From contig NZ_NCQY01000002.1 in NCBI RefSeq assembly GCF_002894645.1, positions 365,871-429,870 on the forward strand: a stretch of 64,000 nucleotides of DNA. The letters are read 5' to 3'. Positions within the stretch are counted from its first letter, which is position 1. The number at the start of each line of letters is the position of its first letter. Both the position numbers and the translations under genes were made by a program. The DNA is from Salinibacter altiplanensis (lineage in GTDB: Bacteria; Bacteroidota; Rhodothermia; Rhodothermales; Salinibacteraceae). The notes beneath the pieces were generated by a model. That model worked only from the letters and a program-made list of their open reading frames with translations, did not search any database and was not told the DNA's origin. Below, one piece after another: positions 18,547-26,770 of this stretch.

Positions 18547-20592
18547 CTACGGGGCCGCGGGAACGAGCCGGGTTGTGCGCTCGGCCGGGGCCTGCTGGAC
18601 AGCGACGGACGTCGGGCGGTCGCGGGAAAGAAGAGAGCGGGCGAAGAAGTCGGCGGGATCGAAGCGTAGGCGTCGCACCGTCAGGTCGCCGGAGGGGCGC
18701 CGCATCCATCCGCTCCAGTGCGCCGGTGCGGGCCCGAGGGGGGGCGGGTCTACACGAGTGGGGCCGCCCGAAAGGGCAGACGCGTGCCCCTGGCCGGGGC
18801 GATTCAGGGGGGCAAACCGGGTGCTGCTCAGCGCGGACAGGTCCTGCGCGACAAGACTGTCGGCCGCCCACACGGGAAAGTAGCGTCGGGCCGACACCAC
18901 ACGCTCCCAGCGCCACCGTCGTACGTCGGTGCCGTAGCGCTGGGTGAGCGAGTCGACGGCCGTGCGAAATGCGCGCCGTCGGCGCGGGGCCGCAAAGAAG
19001 GCGGAATCGGTAGGGGAGGGGGGGTGCCCGATTGCCTGCTGGTAGGCACGCATCCACTCTTCAAACACCACTGCCCCGATGCTGGCCGGGTCGTAGACGG
19101 CGTCCCAGTTGCGCAGGTATGAGCGCGCGTCAGCGGTCGTGGAGTCGGCGTTGCTGAGGGCGTCCAAGCTCGGCACGAGGGCCGGCAAAAGGGCAGCCGC
19201 CCAGGCACTCGAGTCCCCTGCGCTCCGCTGAGCTGGGTCAACGGGCCCCGTGCGAGCCTCGGCGTGGAGCACCCTGGCCTGGTAGGGGGCCCAGTCGGAC
19301 CGACCGACGAGGACGGAGGCCGGGCCCCGGTCGACAACGGGCGGTTGGCCCTGCACCGACCATGTCCCGGTGGAGTCCACCCACAGCCCGTCGCCCTGCA
19401 TGAGACGAAAATCAGTGGGGGCTTTGCCACGCTGCCCGTCCAGGTTGGCCGTGGCGAGCCACCGTGGAAGATCCGTCCCGGCACGCAGGCCGGGCCATTG
19501 CAATACCCAGGCCGAGTCCGGGCCGATCGAGCCCACTCGGACCCGGGTGCCCTGCCGCTGCACCTCGACCAACTGTTCGTCGCCCCGGGCCGGCGCAATG
19601 CGCTCGTGCCGAGAGCGGGCCTGTGTCGAGTCGAGGCCGACGGGGGTAAGCTGGGCGTTGCTGCTCATCAGATAGGTCCACCGATGGCCCCCCGCACGGC
19701 CGGTGGGAAAGAGAGGAGCGCCCGGCAGGGTGGCCGTGACCGTGGGGGCTGTGCCGGGGCGCCGGAGGACGACCTCCTGCACCACCGGATCGGCCGTCGC
19801 CCCCAGTACGTGTCTGGCGAAGAGAGCGGTCTGGCTGGTGTCCCCGCGCGTGGCCCAGGCCACACTGCGCGACCGCCCATGCAGGTGAAGCCAGTGCCGA
19901 AGGCGACGGTCGGCGGTGCGGAAGTCGGCCAGGCCGGAGTCGGCCAGGCCAGAGTCGGAAGGAGTGGCTTTCGCGACCGGAGAGGTGCCGGTCCAGGCCA
20001 TCAGTCGCTCGATGGCCAATGAGTGCCAGGGGGCCCACCGCTGGGGGACGAGGTCAAAGTACAGGAAGGGCTCTCGCTGATGCACGCGGCCGGACTGCAG
20101 GGCCGTGTTCAGGCCGCGCGTGTACGCTCGGAGGCGTTTCCGAACCGTAGAATCGAGCCGGTTGTAGGTGCGGCGCGCATGGTGTGCAAGGCCAAGCCGA
20201 CGTGCATGCCGGTCGATCGGCACAAGCTCGTCGCCGAACGTCGCGGAGAGCGTGCCGAGGGCCGTGTGGCGCCACACCGTTAGGGTCCAGGCTCGCTTCA
20301 TGCCATGTATGTAGCCCAGGGCCGTCAACGCATCGATGTCGTCGTCGGCGTCAATCGTCGCGGTGTGGCGGTTTGTCCAGCCCACCGTCGTGGTGTCGCG
20401 AAGGCCATCGATCGGGTGCTCGGACGGTGGGGCGGTGGCGGGACCGCTGAATGCCCACCACAGGACGGCACCGCCGGCCGCAATCAGAGCACACGTTAGC
20501 CCAAGGTAGAGGCGTTGGGACACGGGGTCGAGGGACAGGACTTGAAAGTGAGCGGGGGCCCTACGGGCGAGCGTCCTCAAGCCACTGCTCAA
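18547..20592 (-). CDS. penicillin acylase-like protein, membrane anchored
   Basis: A 681-residue Ntn-hydrolase-superfamily protein. After an N-terminal membrane helix (about residues 29-50) comes the alpha-chain segment ALTALGYIHGMKRAWTLTVW, typical of penicillin and acyl-homoserine-lactone acylases. The likely processing point is at RSRSVAWATRGDTS, where the Ser would be the nucleophile (usually SNAW or SNNW). The conserved ANDPHL motif that normally follows is replaced by ARHVLG. Activity is therefore doubtful. It lacks a cleavable signal peptide, unlike most relatives, and the N-terminal 11 codons overlap the end of the upstream polX-like gene by 32 bp, so the two are probably co-transcribed. 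A short tandem repeat (DSGLADSGLAD) lies around residue 215. Confidence 0.7.
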   Translation of the reverse strand: MSSGLRTLARRAPAHFQVLSLDPVSQRLYLGLTCALIAAGGAVLWWAFSGPATAPPSEHPIDGLRDTTTVGWTNRHTATIDADDDIDALTALGYIHGMKRAWTLTVWRHTALGTLSATFGDELVPIDRHARRLGLAHHARRTYNRLDSTVRKRLRAYTRGLNTALQSGRVHQREPFLYFDLVPQRWAPWHSLAIERLMAWTGTSPVAKATPSDSGLADSGLADFRTADRRLRHWLHLHGRSRSVAWATRGDTSQTALFARHVLGATADPVVQEVVLRRPGTAPTVTATLPGAPLFPTGRAGGHRWTYLMSSNAQLTPVGLDSTQARSRHERIAPARGDEQLVEVQRQGTRVRVGSIGPDSAWVLQWPGLRAGTDLPRWLATANLDGQRGKAPTDFRLMQGDGLWVDSTGTWSVQGQPPVVDRGPASVLVGRSDWAPYQARVLHAEARTGPVDPAQRSAGDSSAWAAALLPALVPSLDALSNADSTTADARSYLRNWDAVYDPASIGAVVFEEWMRAYQQAIGHPPSPTDSAFFAAPRRRRAFRTAVDSLTQRYGTDVRRWRWERVVSARRYFPVWAADSLVAQDLSALSSTRFAPLNRPGQGHASALSGGPTRVDPPPLGPAPAHWSGWMRRPSGDLTVRRLRFDPADFFARSLLSRDRPTSVAVQQAPAERTTRLVPAAP

Positions 20593-22237
20593 AGGCGTTC
20601 AGGGACTTTGCATTGAGACACTGATCGGGCGTCAGCCAGCCCTTTCGGCCCACGGCCACGCCCCACGTCACGTAGTCGAGCTCCGAGATCGCATGGGCGT
20701 CTGGATTGACGGAGATGAGGACGCCGTGGTCAGTGGCGTGTCGAACCCAACGCCAGTCGAGGTCAAGCCGGTGCGGGTTGGCATTCAGTTCCAGGGCCAC
20801 GTCGTGCTCGGCGCAGGCCTCAATCACGCGTTCGTGGTCGATAGGGTAGCCCTCTCGGCCGAGGAGGAGACGCCCCGTCGGGTGCCCGAGGATGCGGGTG
20901 TGTGGGGCCTCCACGGCACGGACGAGCCGTTCGGTTGCTTCATCCTCCGTCATGCTGAAGCCGGTATGGACGCTACCCACTACGAAATCAAAGGCGTCGA
21001 GGAGTTCACGCTCGTAGTCGAGCGATCCGTCCCGGAGAATATCGCTTTCGATGCCATGAAAAACGCGGAATGGGGGGGCACCGTCCGCGAGTTCGTCGTT
21101 GAGACGGGCCACCGCCTCATGCTGGTCGCGGACCTCCTCCGGCGACAGCCCGTCGGCGATTTGGAGCGACTGGCTGTGGTCGCAGATGCCGAAGTACGAG
21201 TAGCCGCGGTCCCGGGCCGCCACGGCCATTTCGCGCAGCGTGTGCGAGCCGTCGCTGTAGGTGGAGTGGTTGTGGAGGCAGCCGTCGAGGTCCTCCGTCG
21301 TGAGGAGCGCCGGCAGTTCGTCGTCGGCCGCCGCCCGGACTTCCCCCTGGCCTTCACGGAGGGCCGGCGGCACGAACGACAGTCCAACGGCGTGGTAGAG
21401 GGCATTCTCGTCGGGGTGGTCGCCGGGTGAGGAGGCACGTTCCGTGACTGCAGCACAGTGGTCGGAGGCACCGGTGGTGCGCCACCAGGCCGTCCCGAAC
21501 CGATCCGGGGACGCGAGGTGCACCGCGACCGGCAGTCCTTCATTGAGGCGGCCGGTCACCACCGCATCCTCTTCCGAAGGGTCGTCGAGGCGCCCATCAA
21601 GCCACTTCGTCACCGACGTGGGGTTGGCGGTAGACACGAGCACATCGGCCCGTTCCATCGTTTCGGCACGGCGCCGGAGGGCACCAGTGGGCACGGCCCG
21701 GCCGACCGCGTCGAGGGCCCGAAGTGCCTCAAGAAACGGGCGGGTCGCTCCCCAGGCGTCGGCGAGGCGCCACTGGGCCTCGTAGCGCCGGAGCTGACGC
21801 ACATTCTCCAAGATGTTCTGTTGCGTCTTGGCCCCGAAGCCGTCGAGGCTCATAATCCGGTCCGACTCCGCGGCCTGTTCCAGTTCATCGAGAGAGGCAA
21901 TGCCGAGCTCCGTCCAGAGACGACGGGTTCGTTTCGTCCCCAGGCCGTTCACCCGCAAGACATCCATGAGGCCCGGCGGCACGGCGCTTTGCAACTCGTC
22001 CCGGAGCTCAAACGAGCCGCCGTGCACAATGTCGCCAATGTGATCTGCCATGCCGTCTCCGATTCCCGATGCCTCGACCAGGGTCTCTTCGGAGAGGCGT
22101 TTGGCGGCGGGCTCGTCGAGGTCTTGCAACGAGCGGGCGGCGCGGGAGAAGGCCCGGGCCCGGTGTGGGTTTCCACCCGTCAGCTCAAGTAGGTCCGCCG
22201 TTTCCTGTAAGAGTTGGGCAACCTCGTCGTTGCGCAT
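20561..22237 (-). CDS. polX: PolX-like protein with PHP exonuclease domain
   Basis: A 558-residue member of the bacterial PolX family. Residues 1-80 form the 8-kDa-like helical domain (QETADLLELTGGNPHRARAF). Two helix-hairpin-helix motifs follow, then a polymerase-X fold, then a C-terminal PHP phosphoesterase domain. The PHP metal-binding motifs are intact: HNHSTYSDGSHTLREM, GICDHSQSL, GSVHTG and NPDAHA. The polymerase site is not: the usual GDIDILV reads MERADVLV and the later VDLRV reads VAVHL, so two of three catalytic aspartates are missing. I infer a nuclease or DNA-binding repair factor without polymerase activity. ATG 22237 gives the standard N-terminus MRNDEVAQLLQ. Confidence 0.88.
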   Translation of the reverse strand: MRNDEVAQLLQETADLLELTGGNPHRARAFSRAARSLQDLDEPAAKRLSEETLVEASGIGDGMADHIGDIVHGGSFELRDELQSAVPPGLMDVLRVNGLGTKRTRRLWTELGIASLDELEQAAESDRIMSLDGFGAKTQQNILENVRQLRRYEAQWRLADAWGATRPFLEALRALDAVGRAVPTGALRRRAETMERADVLVSTANPTSVTKWLDGRLDDPSEEDAVVTGRLNEGLPVAVHLASPDRFGTAWWRTTGASDHCAAVTERASSPGDHPDENALYHAVGLSFVPPALREGQGEVRAAADDELPALLTTEDLDGCLHNHSTYSDGSHTLREMAVAARDRGYSYFGICDHSQSLQIADGLSPEEVRDQHEAVARLNDELADGAPPFRVFHGIESDILRDGSLDYERELLDAFDFVVGSVHTGFSMTEDEATERLVRAVEAPHTRILGHPTGRLLLGREGYPIDHERVIEACAEHDVALELNANPHRLDLDWRWVRHATDHGVLISVNPDAHAISELDYVTWGVAVGRKGWLTPDQCLNAKSLNAFEQWLEDARP

Positions 22238-22560
22238 GGACGTAGGGGGTTGAGAAAGAGGGCATGGTGGCGGCCGCAGGACGTTCGTAATATACCCGCC
22301 CGTCAAATTGATTCCAATGAAGGCCTGCGGGAATTTCCGGGCCCGCACGCGAAGACTCGTCACCCGGGGCAAAATCGCGGCGGAGACGAGTGGAGTGGAA
22401 CCCTGTGCGGTCGGGTCATTTGAGAACAGGGGTTCAAATTCTTCCCCCGTACAGAATTTTCGCACTGTCCCCGACACTGTGTGCCCGCATTCTTCCCCTT
22501 TCGTTCACGAAAAGCGAAGGCGAAATCCGGGGGGGCAGAGGAGTTCGCCAATCCCGCCCT
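22238..22560. other. intergenic region upstream of the exbB promoter
   Basis: About 320 bp between the divergent polX and exbB units. It should hold the polX promoter on the minus strand, but no consensus is seen. No credible ORF, RNA gene or repeat was found. Confidence 0.4.
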
Positions 22561-22589
22561 TTGACAACCTCTCCTGGGCTGTGTATACT
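22561..22589 (+). promoter_or_regulatory. sigma-70-type promoter of the exbB operon
   Basis: A perfect -35 box TTGACA at 22561-22566 and a near-perfect -10 box TATACT at 22584-22589 are separated by exactly 17 bp. Transcription would start near 22596, leaving a leader of about 200 nt before exbB. This is the best consensus promoter in the window. Confidence 0.8.
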
Positions 22590-22595
22590 GGGCAA

Positions 22596-22797
22596 TTGTG
22601 AAGCAGAGTCTACGAATCTGCCTGAATGCCTGTCGTTGTTTGCGTTGATTTGAGACTGTCTTGTGGGCCCGCCAGACGCTGCTGGGCAGCGCTGAGGGCC
22701 GCCTCCCGGCCAGGCCACCGCGGGACGTGAGTCCCAGTCTCCCATCCCCACACCTGAATTTCACCCTCCAACAGACTCGACTGAGCACTAGCCACTT
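22596..22797 (+). other. long structured 5' leader of the exbB operon
   Basis: About 200 nt of untranslated leader between the predicted transcription start and the exbB ATG. It can form several hairpins. The clearest is GGGAC-GTGA-GTCCC at 22722-22735, a five-pair stem closed by a GNRA tetraloop; CGCTGC/GCAGCG with a TGG loop lies near 22677-22691. No known riboswitch class is recognised and no intrinsic terminator is present. Confidence 0.4.
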
Positions 22798-23544
22798 ATG
22801 GTCATCCTGGATAAGCTGTCGGTTCACCTTCTCCTCCTGCTGCCCCAACAGTCCGGCGGAAGTGGTGCCATCAATGCCCTCGTGGAACGCTTCAACGAGG
22901 GCGGGGAGTGGATGTGGCCCGTTCTCATCTGCCTCATCATTGGGCTTGCGATCTCGTTTGAGCGCATCATCTCGCTGAACCGTGCCGACATCAACACGCA
23001 GGCGTTCTTGCAGCGCGTGAAGGAGGCCCTTGACGAGGGGGGGATTCCGGCGGCCGAGGAAGAATGCGCAAGCACGCGGGGCCCCGTTGCGTCTGTCTTT
23101 CAAGCCGGGCTGCTTCGGGCCGATGAAGGCATCGACGCCGTGGAGGAGGCGGTCGTCTCGTACGGCTCCATCGAGATGAGCTTCTTGGAGCGTGGACTGG
23201 TCTGGCTCTCGCTCTTCATCAGCGTCGCGCCGATGCTTGGTTTCCTCGGAACTGTTATCGGAATGATCGAGGCCTTCGACTCGATCGAGCAGGCCGGCGA
23301 CATTTCCCCACGGCTCGTGGCCGGTGGAATTAAGGTTGCGCTCCTGACCACCGCCTTCGGACTGATCGTGGCGGTCATTCTCCAGTTCTTCTACAACTAC
23401 GCCGTGTCGAAGATCGACCGACTGGTGGCCGAAATGGAGGACGCATCCATCGAGCTGGTCGACGCGCTCGTGGCCCTGGACCGGGGCGAGTCCGCTACGG
23501 CCGAGAAGTCGATTCCCGAAAGTGTTGGCGAACGAGAAGAGTAG
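22798..23544 (+). CDS. exbB: MotA/TolQ/ExbB proton channel protein
   Basis: ExbB/TolQ-type proton channel subunit, 248 residues with three membrane helices. The first is at about 38-55. The other two, near 140-165 and 180-205, contain the conserved LGFLGTVIGMIEAF and ALLTTAFGLIVAV. With ExbD it couples the proton gradient to TonB-dependent outer-membrane uptake or a Tol-like envelope function. The N-terminus is Gln/Ser-rich before helix one. It is the first gene of the energizer operon, under the consensus promoter at 22561. Confidence 0.92.
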   Translation: MVILDKLSVHLLLLLPQQSGGSGAINALVERFNEGGEWMWPVLICLIIGLAISFERIISLNRADINTQAFLQRVKEALDEGGIPAAEEECASTRGPVASVFQAGLLRADEGIDAVEEAVVSYGSIEMSFLERGLVWLSLFISVAPMLGFLGTVIGMIEAFDSIEQAGDISPRLVAGGIKVALLTTAFGLIVAVILQFFYNYAVSKIDRLVAEMEDASIELVDALVALDRGESATAEKSIPESVGEREE

Positions 23545-23646
23545 GACTGCGAACGGCCCTCTGTGCCCCCGTCCTTGGGGGCGACAGGGGCCTTCCCCAG
23601 TGTCACTCTTCTCTCTTTTTCCAACGATAGACGGACAGACCTTTTT

Positions 23647-23928
23647 ATGAGTCAGAATGCCATTCTTCCCATTGCCATCTGGGCTGCCATTGCTCTCGCC
23701 GGGCTCAGCCTTCTCGGGATGGGCATCTTCGGCCTTCGCAGTCTCGTGTACGGCAAGGTGCAGCCCCTCAGCATTGCCATCATTGCCATTCCCGGGGTTC
23801 TGATGGCGGTTCTTGGGTCGACCATGGAGACGTGGGTACAGGCGGGCATATATACCCTCGCTGTGATGTTTGGGTTGGCCGCCCTCAGTCTCTTGCTCAC
23901 AGGGCTGCGCAAGCTCTTTGTGATGTAG
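23647..23928 (+). CDS. small membrane protein in the exbB-exbD operon
   Basis: A 93-residue protein made almost entirely of three hydrophobic helices (about residues 5-30, 40-58 and 66-90), with short loops. I do not recognise a named family. It sits between exbB and the first exbD, 102 bp after exbB and 52 bp before exbD, reading the same way. Its position suggests an accessory or assembly factor for the energizer complex. ATG 23647 follows a T-rich stretch. Confidence 0.75.
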   Translation: MSQNAILPIAIWAAIALAGLSLLGMGIFGLRSLVYGKVQPLSIAIIAIPGVLMAVLGSTMETWVQAGIYTLAVMFGLAALSLLLTGLRKLFVM

Positions 23929-23980
23929 CCGCCCTCCCTTGATACCGCACTGAACTGTCCCCTGGTAGCGATCTCAAATT

Positions 23981-24589
23981 ATGCCTGGACTGCTAGAGAA
24001 GCGGCGCAGTGACCGAGACGAAGGGACCATCCCGACCGCGGGGATGGCGGACATCGCCTTCCTGCTGCTTATTTTCTTCCTGGTGACCACGACGATTAAC
24101 GTCGATACCGGGATCGGCATGACCCTGCCGCCCAAGCTCAAACCGGAACAGAAGCCCCCGCCGGTCAAGGAGCGCAACCTTATGAACGTGCTGGTGAACG
24201 CCAGCGGGGACGTGCTGGTTGATGAGGAGCGGGCTCGGGTCGCTGAAATTCGTGACCGCGTGAAGACCCACGTGCTCAACTTTGGGGAAGACCCGAGCCT
24301 CTCCGCGAGCCCGGACGACGCGGTGATCTCGATCAAAACGGATGCCGCAACGCCCTACAACACCTACATTGAGGTGCTGGACGAGGTGTGGATGTCCTAC
24401 CGTGAGATCTGGGACCAAATTGCCCGGACGAATCGACTGCCGGGACCCGACGGGGGAACGGCGGGGCTTGAACAGACCTATTCCAGCTACCGAGAATATT
24501 ACAACCAGCTCGGCCCGGACGAGGACAACCAGATCCGAGACACCTTCGGTGCTCAAATCTCGATCGCTGAGCCCGACACTGGCGAGTAG
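23981..24589 (+). CDS. exbD: ExbD/TolR-type biopolymer transport protein
   Basis: ExbD family, 202 residues. A short cytoplasmic N-terminus precedes a single helix at about 22-42 (MADIAFLLLIFFLVTTTI), whose Asp is the proton-conducting residue. A periplasmic domain follows. It is longer than the usual 130-150 residues because of an extension around residues 130-180 rich in Tyr, Gln and Asp. It belongs to the four-gene energizer operon and is the first of two ExbD paralogs. Such pairs are common in Bacteroidota. Confidence 0.9.
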   Translation: MPGLLEKRRSDRDEGTIPTAGMADIAFLLLIFFLVTTTINVDTGIGMTLPPKLKPEQKPPPVKERNLMNVLVNASGDVLVDEERARVAEIRDRVKTHVLNFGEDPSLSASPDDAVISIKTDAATPYNTYIEVLDEVWMSYREIWDQIARTNRLPGPDGGTAGLEQTYSSYREYYNQLGPDEDNQIRDTFGAQISIAEPDTGE

Positions 24590-24618
24590 GGGGCTTGCCT
24601 CCTGCATGGAGAGCCCCC
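24589..24618 (+). other. intercistronic hairpin between the two exbD genes
   Basis: A seven-pair stem GGGGGCT/AGCCCCC (24589-24595 with 24612-24618) with an inner CTCC/GGAG extension begins at the last base of the first exbD stop codon. There is no U-tract after it, so it is probably an mRNA stability or processing element rather than a terminator. Confidence 0.4.
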
Positions 24619-24662
24619 GCAGCCCTCGCTCATGTGCCCTTCATCATTGACACCTCCTTCTC

Positions 24663-25124
24663 ATGGCGTCGCAGAAGTTTCAACGGGGAAGTTCGAGTAC
24701 GGAGCCGGAGTTCACGACGGCCTCGCTCCCGGACATTGTCTTCATGCTGCTGATCTTCTTTATGGTGGCGACGGTGCTCCGAGAGACGGACATCAAGGTC
24801 CGCACCCAGCTTCCACAGGCGGAAGCCCTGACGAAGATCGACCAGAAGCGGCTCATTTCGAAGCTCCACATCGGCCCGCTCAAGCGAGGCGAGAATCAGG
24901 GCGATACCGCCATTCAGATTGATGACGCCTTGATCGAAGACCAGCGGACCATCCGGCAGATCATGTACAGGAAACTGCAGGAGCAGCCGAAGCTGATTGT
25001 GTCCCTGAAGGTAGATCAGGAATCTGAGATGCAGATCGTCAACGAAGTGCAGCAGGAACTCCGGGAGGCCAACGCCCTCCGCATCAACTATTCGTCGAAC
25101 CGCGAGGGCCCACCCCCGTCTTGA
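24663..25124 (+). CDS. exbD: second ExbD/TolR-type protein
   Basis: ExbD paralog, 153 residues. The single membrane helix is at about 22-42 (LPDIVFMLLIFFMVATVL), with the conserved Asp. A periplasmic domain ends in SSNREGPPPS. The N-terminus (MASQKFQRGSSSTEPEF) is polar and cytoplasmic. Last gene of the operon; an intrinsic terminator follows 25 bp after its stop. The two ExbDs may form a heterodimer with ExbB. Confidence 0.9.
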   Translation: MASQKFQRGSSSTEPEFTTASLPDIVFMLLIFFMVATVLRETDIKVRTQLPQAEALTKIDQKRLISKLHIGPLKRGENQGDTAIQIDDALIEDQRTIRQIMYRKLQEQPKLIVSLKVDQESEMQIVNEVQQELREANALRINYSSNREGPPPS

Positions 25125-25149
25125 TCCTCTACGCTCCTAACACGAAAAG

Positions 25150-25176
25150 GCTCTGCTTCCCGGCAGGGCTTTTTTG
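25150..25176 (+). terminator. intrinsic terminator of the exbB-exbD operon
   Basis: Stem GCTCTGC/GCAGGGC (one G-T pair) with a TTCCCG loop is followed directly by TTTTTTGTTT. It lies 25 bp after the second exbD stop, on the correct strand. Confidence 0.85.
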
Positions 25177-25274
25177 TTTGGCCCGGTCTGTCTCTGACGC
25201 CCAGCGCTCGATGAGGGGGGAATACTCAAATCTCATCACTTCCTTCTTCCTAACTCCCAACGACCTTCCCACCT

Positions 25275-26297
25275 ATGGCTCATCAACTTACCCTGCTTCC
25301 CGGCGACGGCATCGGCCCCGAAGTCACTGAGGCGACGACCCAAGTCATTGAAGCCGCCGGTGTCGACATCGAGTGGGACCGCCATCGCGTCATCGGCGCG
25401 AAGGCGGTGGAACGCGGGCGTCCCGCCCTGCCGCCCGACATCATTGATTCTATTCAGGAACGCGGCACGGCCCTCAAAGGCCCTGTCACGACGCCGGTGG
25501 GGCAAGGGTTTACGAGTGTCAACGTCCAACTCCGCCAGCGCCTGGACCTGTACTCGAACGTCCGGCCGGCTACCAGCATGGAGGGCCTGGACACGCCCTT
25601 CGACGATGTCGATCTGATTATCTTCCGCGAAAACACGGAGGGCCTCTACTCCGGCATTGAGTACTACGACGAGCGGCTCGACATTGCGGACTCGATTGCG
25701 CGTGTCACCAAGCGAGGGGCCGAGCGCATCATCCGGTTCTGTTTCGAGTACGCACAGGCCCATGGGCGTGACCGTGTCACGCTTGCTCACAAGGCCAATA
25801 TTTTGAAGAAGACGTCGGGACTCTTCCTCGACATTGGCCGAGATGTGGCGGCGGAATACTCGGACATCGCGTTCGAGGACAGCATCATCGACAACCTGTG
25901 CATGCAGCTCGTCACCAATCCGGAGAACTACGACTGCATCGTCTCGACGAATCTCTTCGGTGACATTCTGAGTGACCTGACGGCCGGCCTTGTTGGGGGG
26001 CTTGGGGTGACGCCGGGGGCAAACATCGGAGACGACCTGGCCGTCTTCGAGGCGGTCCATGGGAGCGCGCCGGACATTGCGGGCCAGAACGTGGCGAACC
26101 CGACGGCGATGACCCGAACAGCGGCGATGATGCTTCAGCACATTGGCGAGGAAGAGGCGGCCGCAGCAATTGAACAGTCCCTCTTTGCCATGTACCGGGA
26201 CGGCGACGTGCTGACGCAGGATGTGGGTGGGGACGCCTCCACGTCCGAGTTTGCGGACGCCCTCTCGGATCGAGTGGCAAACCGCGTCGACGCATAG
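25275..26297 (+). CDS. icd: isocitrate dehydrogenase, NAD-type
   Basis: Beta-decarboxylating dehydrogenase of 340 residues. The motif FTSVNVQLRQRLDLYSNVRP, with Ser-x-Asn-x-x-Arg, is the isocitrate-binding signature and argues against 3-isopropylmalate dehydrogenase. The metal/coenzyme region VSTNLFGDILSDL is near residue 220, and VHGSAPDIAGQNVANP near 260. Length and sequence style fit the NAD-linked, IDH3-like branch. It oxidises isocitrate to 2-oxoglutarate in the TCA cycle. The ATG at 25275 gives MAHQLTLLPGDGIGPE, the normal start. Confidence 0.85.
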   Translation: MAHQLTLLPGDGIGPEVTEATTQVIEAAGVDIEWDRHRVIGAKAVERGRPALPPDIIDSIQERGTALKGPVTTPVGQGFTSVNVQLRQRLDLYSNVRPATSMEGLDTPFDDVDLIIFRENTEGLYSGIEYYDERLDIADSIARVTKRGAERIIRFCFEYAQAHGRDRVTLAHKANILKKTSGLFLDIGRDVAAEYSDIAFEDSIIDNLCMQLVTNPENYDCIVSTNLFGDILSDLTAGLVGGLGVTPGANIGDDLAVFEAVHGSAPDIAGQNVANPTAMTRTAAMMLQHIGEEEAAAAIEQSLFAMYRDGDVLTQDVGGDASTSEFADALSDRVANRVDA

Positions 26298-26319
26298 CCG
26301 ACTGCCTGACCCGATTTCT

Positions 26320-26745
26320 ATGATTCAACGCATCCAAACGGTGTACTTGCTCCTCGGCGTCCTTGTCCTGGCGGCGATGGGAGGATTCGAGGTTCCGTGG
26401 AGCGACCCGGCCGCGCAGCGCTACGCCTGGTTTGTGCCATCGGTCGCTGGGCTGCTCGTGGGAACTGCCGGGACGGCGCTCGGGGCAATCTTCCTCTACG
26501 AGCGGCGAAAGACCCAGCGGACAGTTGTGTACGGGGTTCAACTGCTCACCCTCGTACTGGCAGGAGTGCTGTACGGTGGACTGTACACGACCGGCACCCT
26601 CACCTTTGCCGACCCGACGGGTATCCTGTGGGGCCGGACGGTCGTGTTGCTGCTCCCCATCGTCGCGTACGTCCTGTTTCGGCTGGCGCGCCGGGGAATT
26701 GAAAACGACATCGACCTCGTGGAGTCGATGGATCGGATCCGGTAG
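26320..26745 (+). CDS. DUF4293 family membrane protein
   Basis: A 141-residue protein with four hydrophobic helices. It opens MIQRIQTVYLLLGVL, the signature of DUF4293, an uncharacterised family found in Bacteroidota and relatives. It lies 22 bp after the isocitrate dehydrogenase gene and 25 bp before the DMT transporter, in the same orientation, so the three may be co-transcribed. Function unknown. Confidence 0.85.
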   Translation: MIQRIQTVYLLLGVLVLAAMGGFEVPWSDPAAQRYAWFVPSVAGLLVGTAGTALGAIFLYERRKTQRTVVYGVQLLTLVLAGVLYGGLYTTGTLTFADPTGILWGRTVVLLLPIVAYVLFRLARRGIENDIDLVESMDRIR

Positions 26746-26770
26746 CCGCTACGCCCTTCCGCCCCTTTTC

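Noticed and set aside
23565-23582. GCCCCC/GGGGGC hairpin after exbB as a terminator
   Set aside because: Only six pairs and no U-tract, and the operon continues downstream.
24649-24654. TTGACA before the second exbD gene
   Set aside because: It lies 14 bp before the ATG with no -10 box; probably chance.
25275-26297. 3-isopropylmalate dehydrogenase
   Set aside because: The substrate loop has Ser-x-Asn-x-x-Arg as in isocitrate dehydrogenase, and no leucine genes are nearby.
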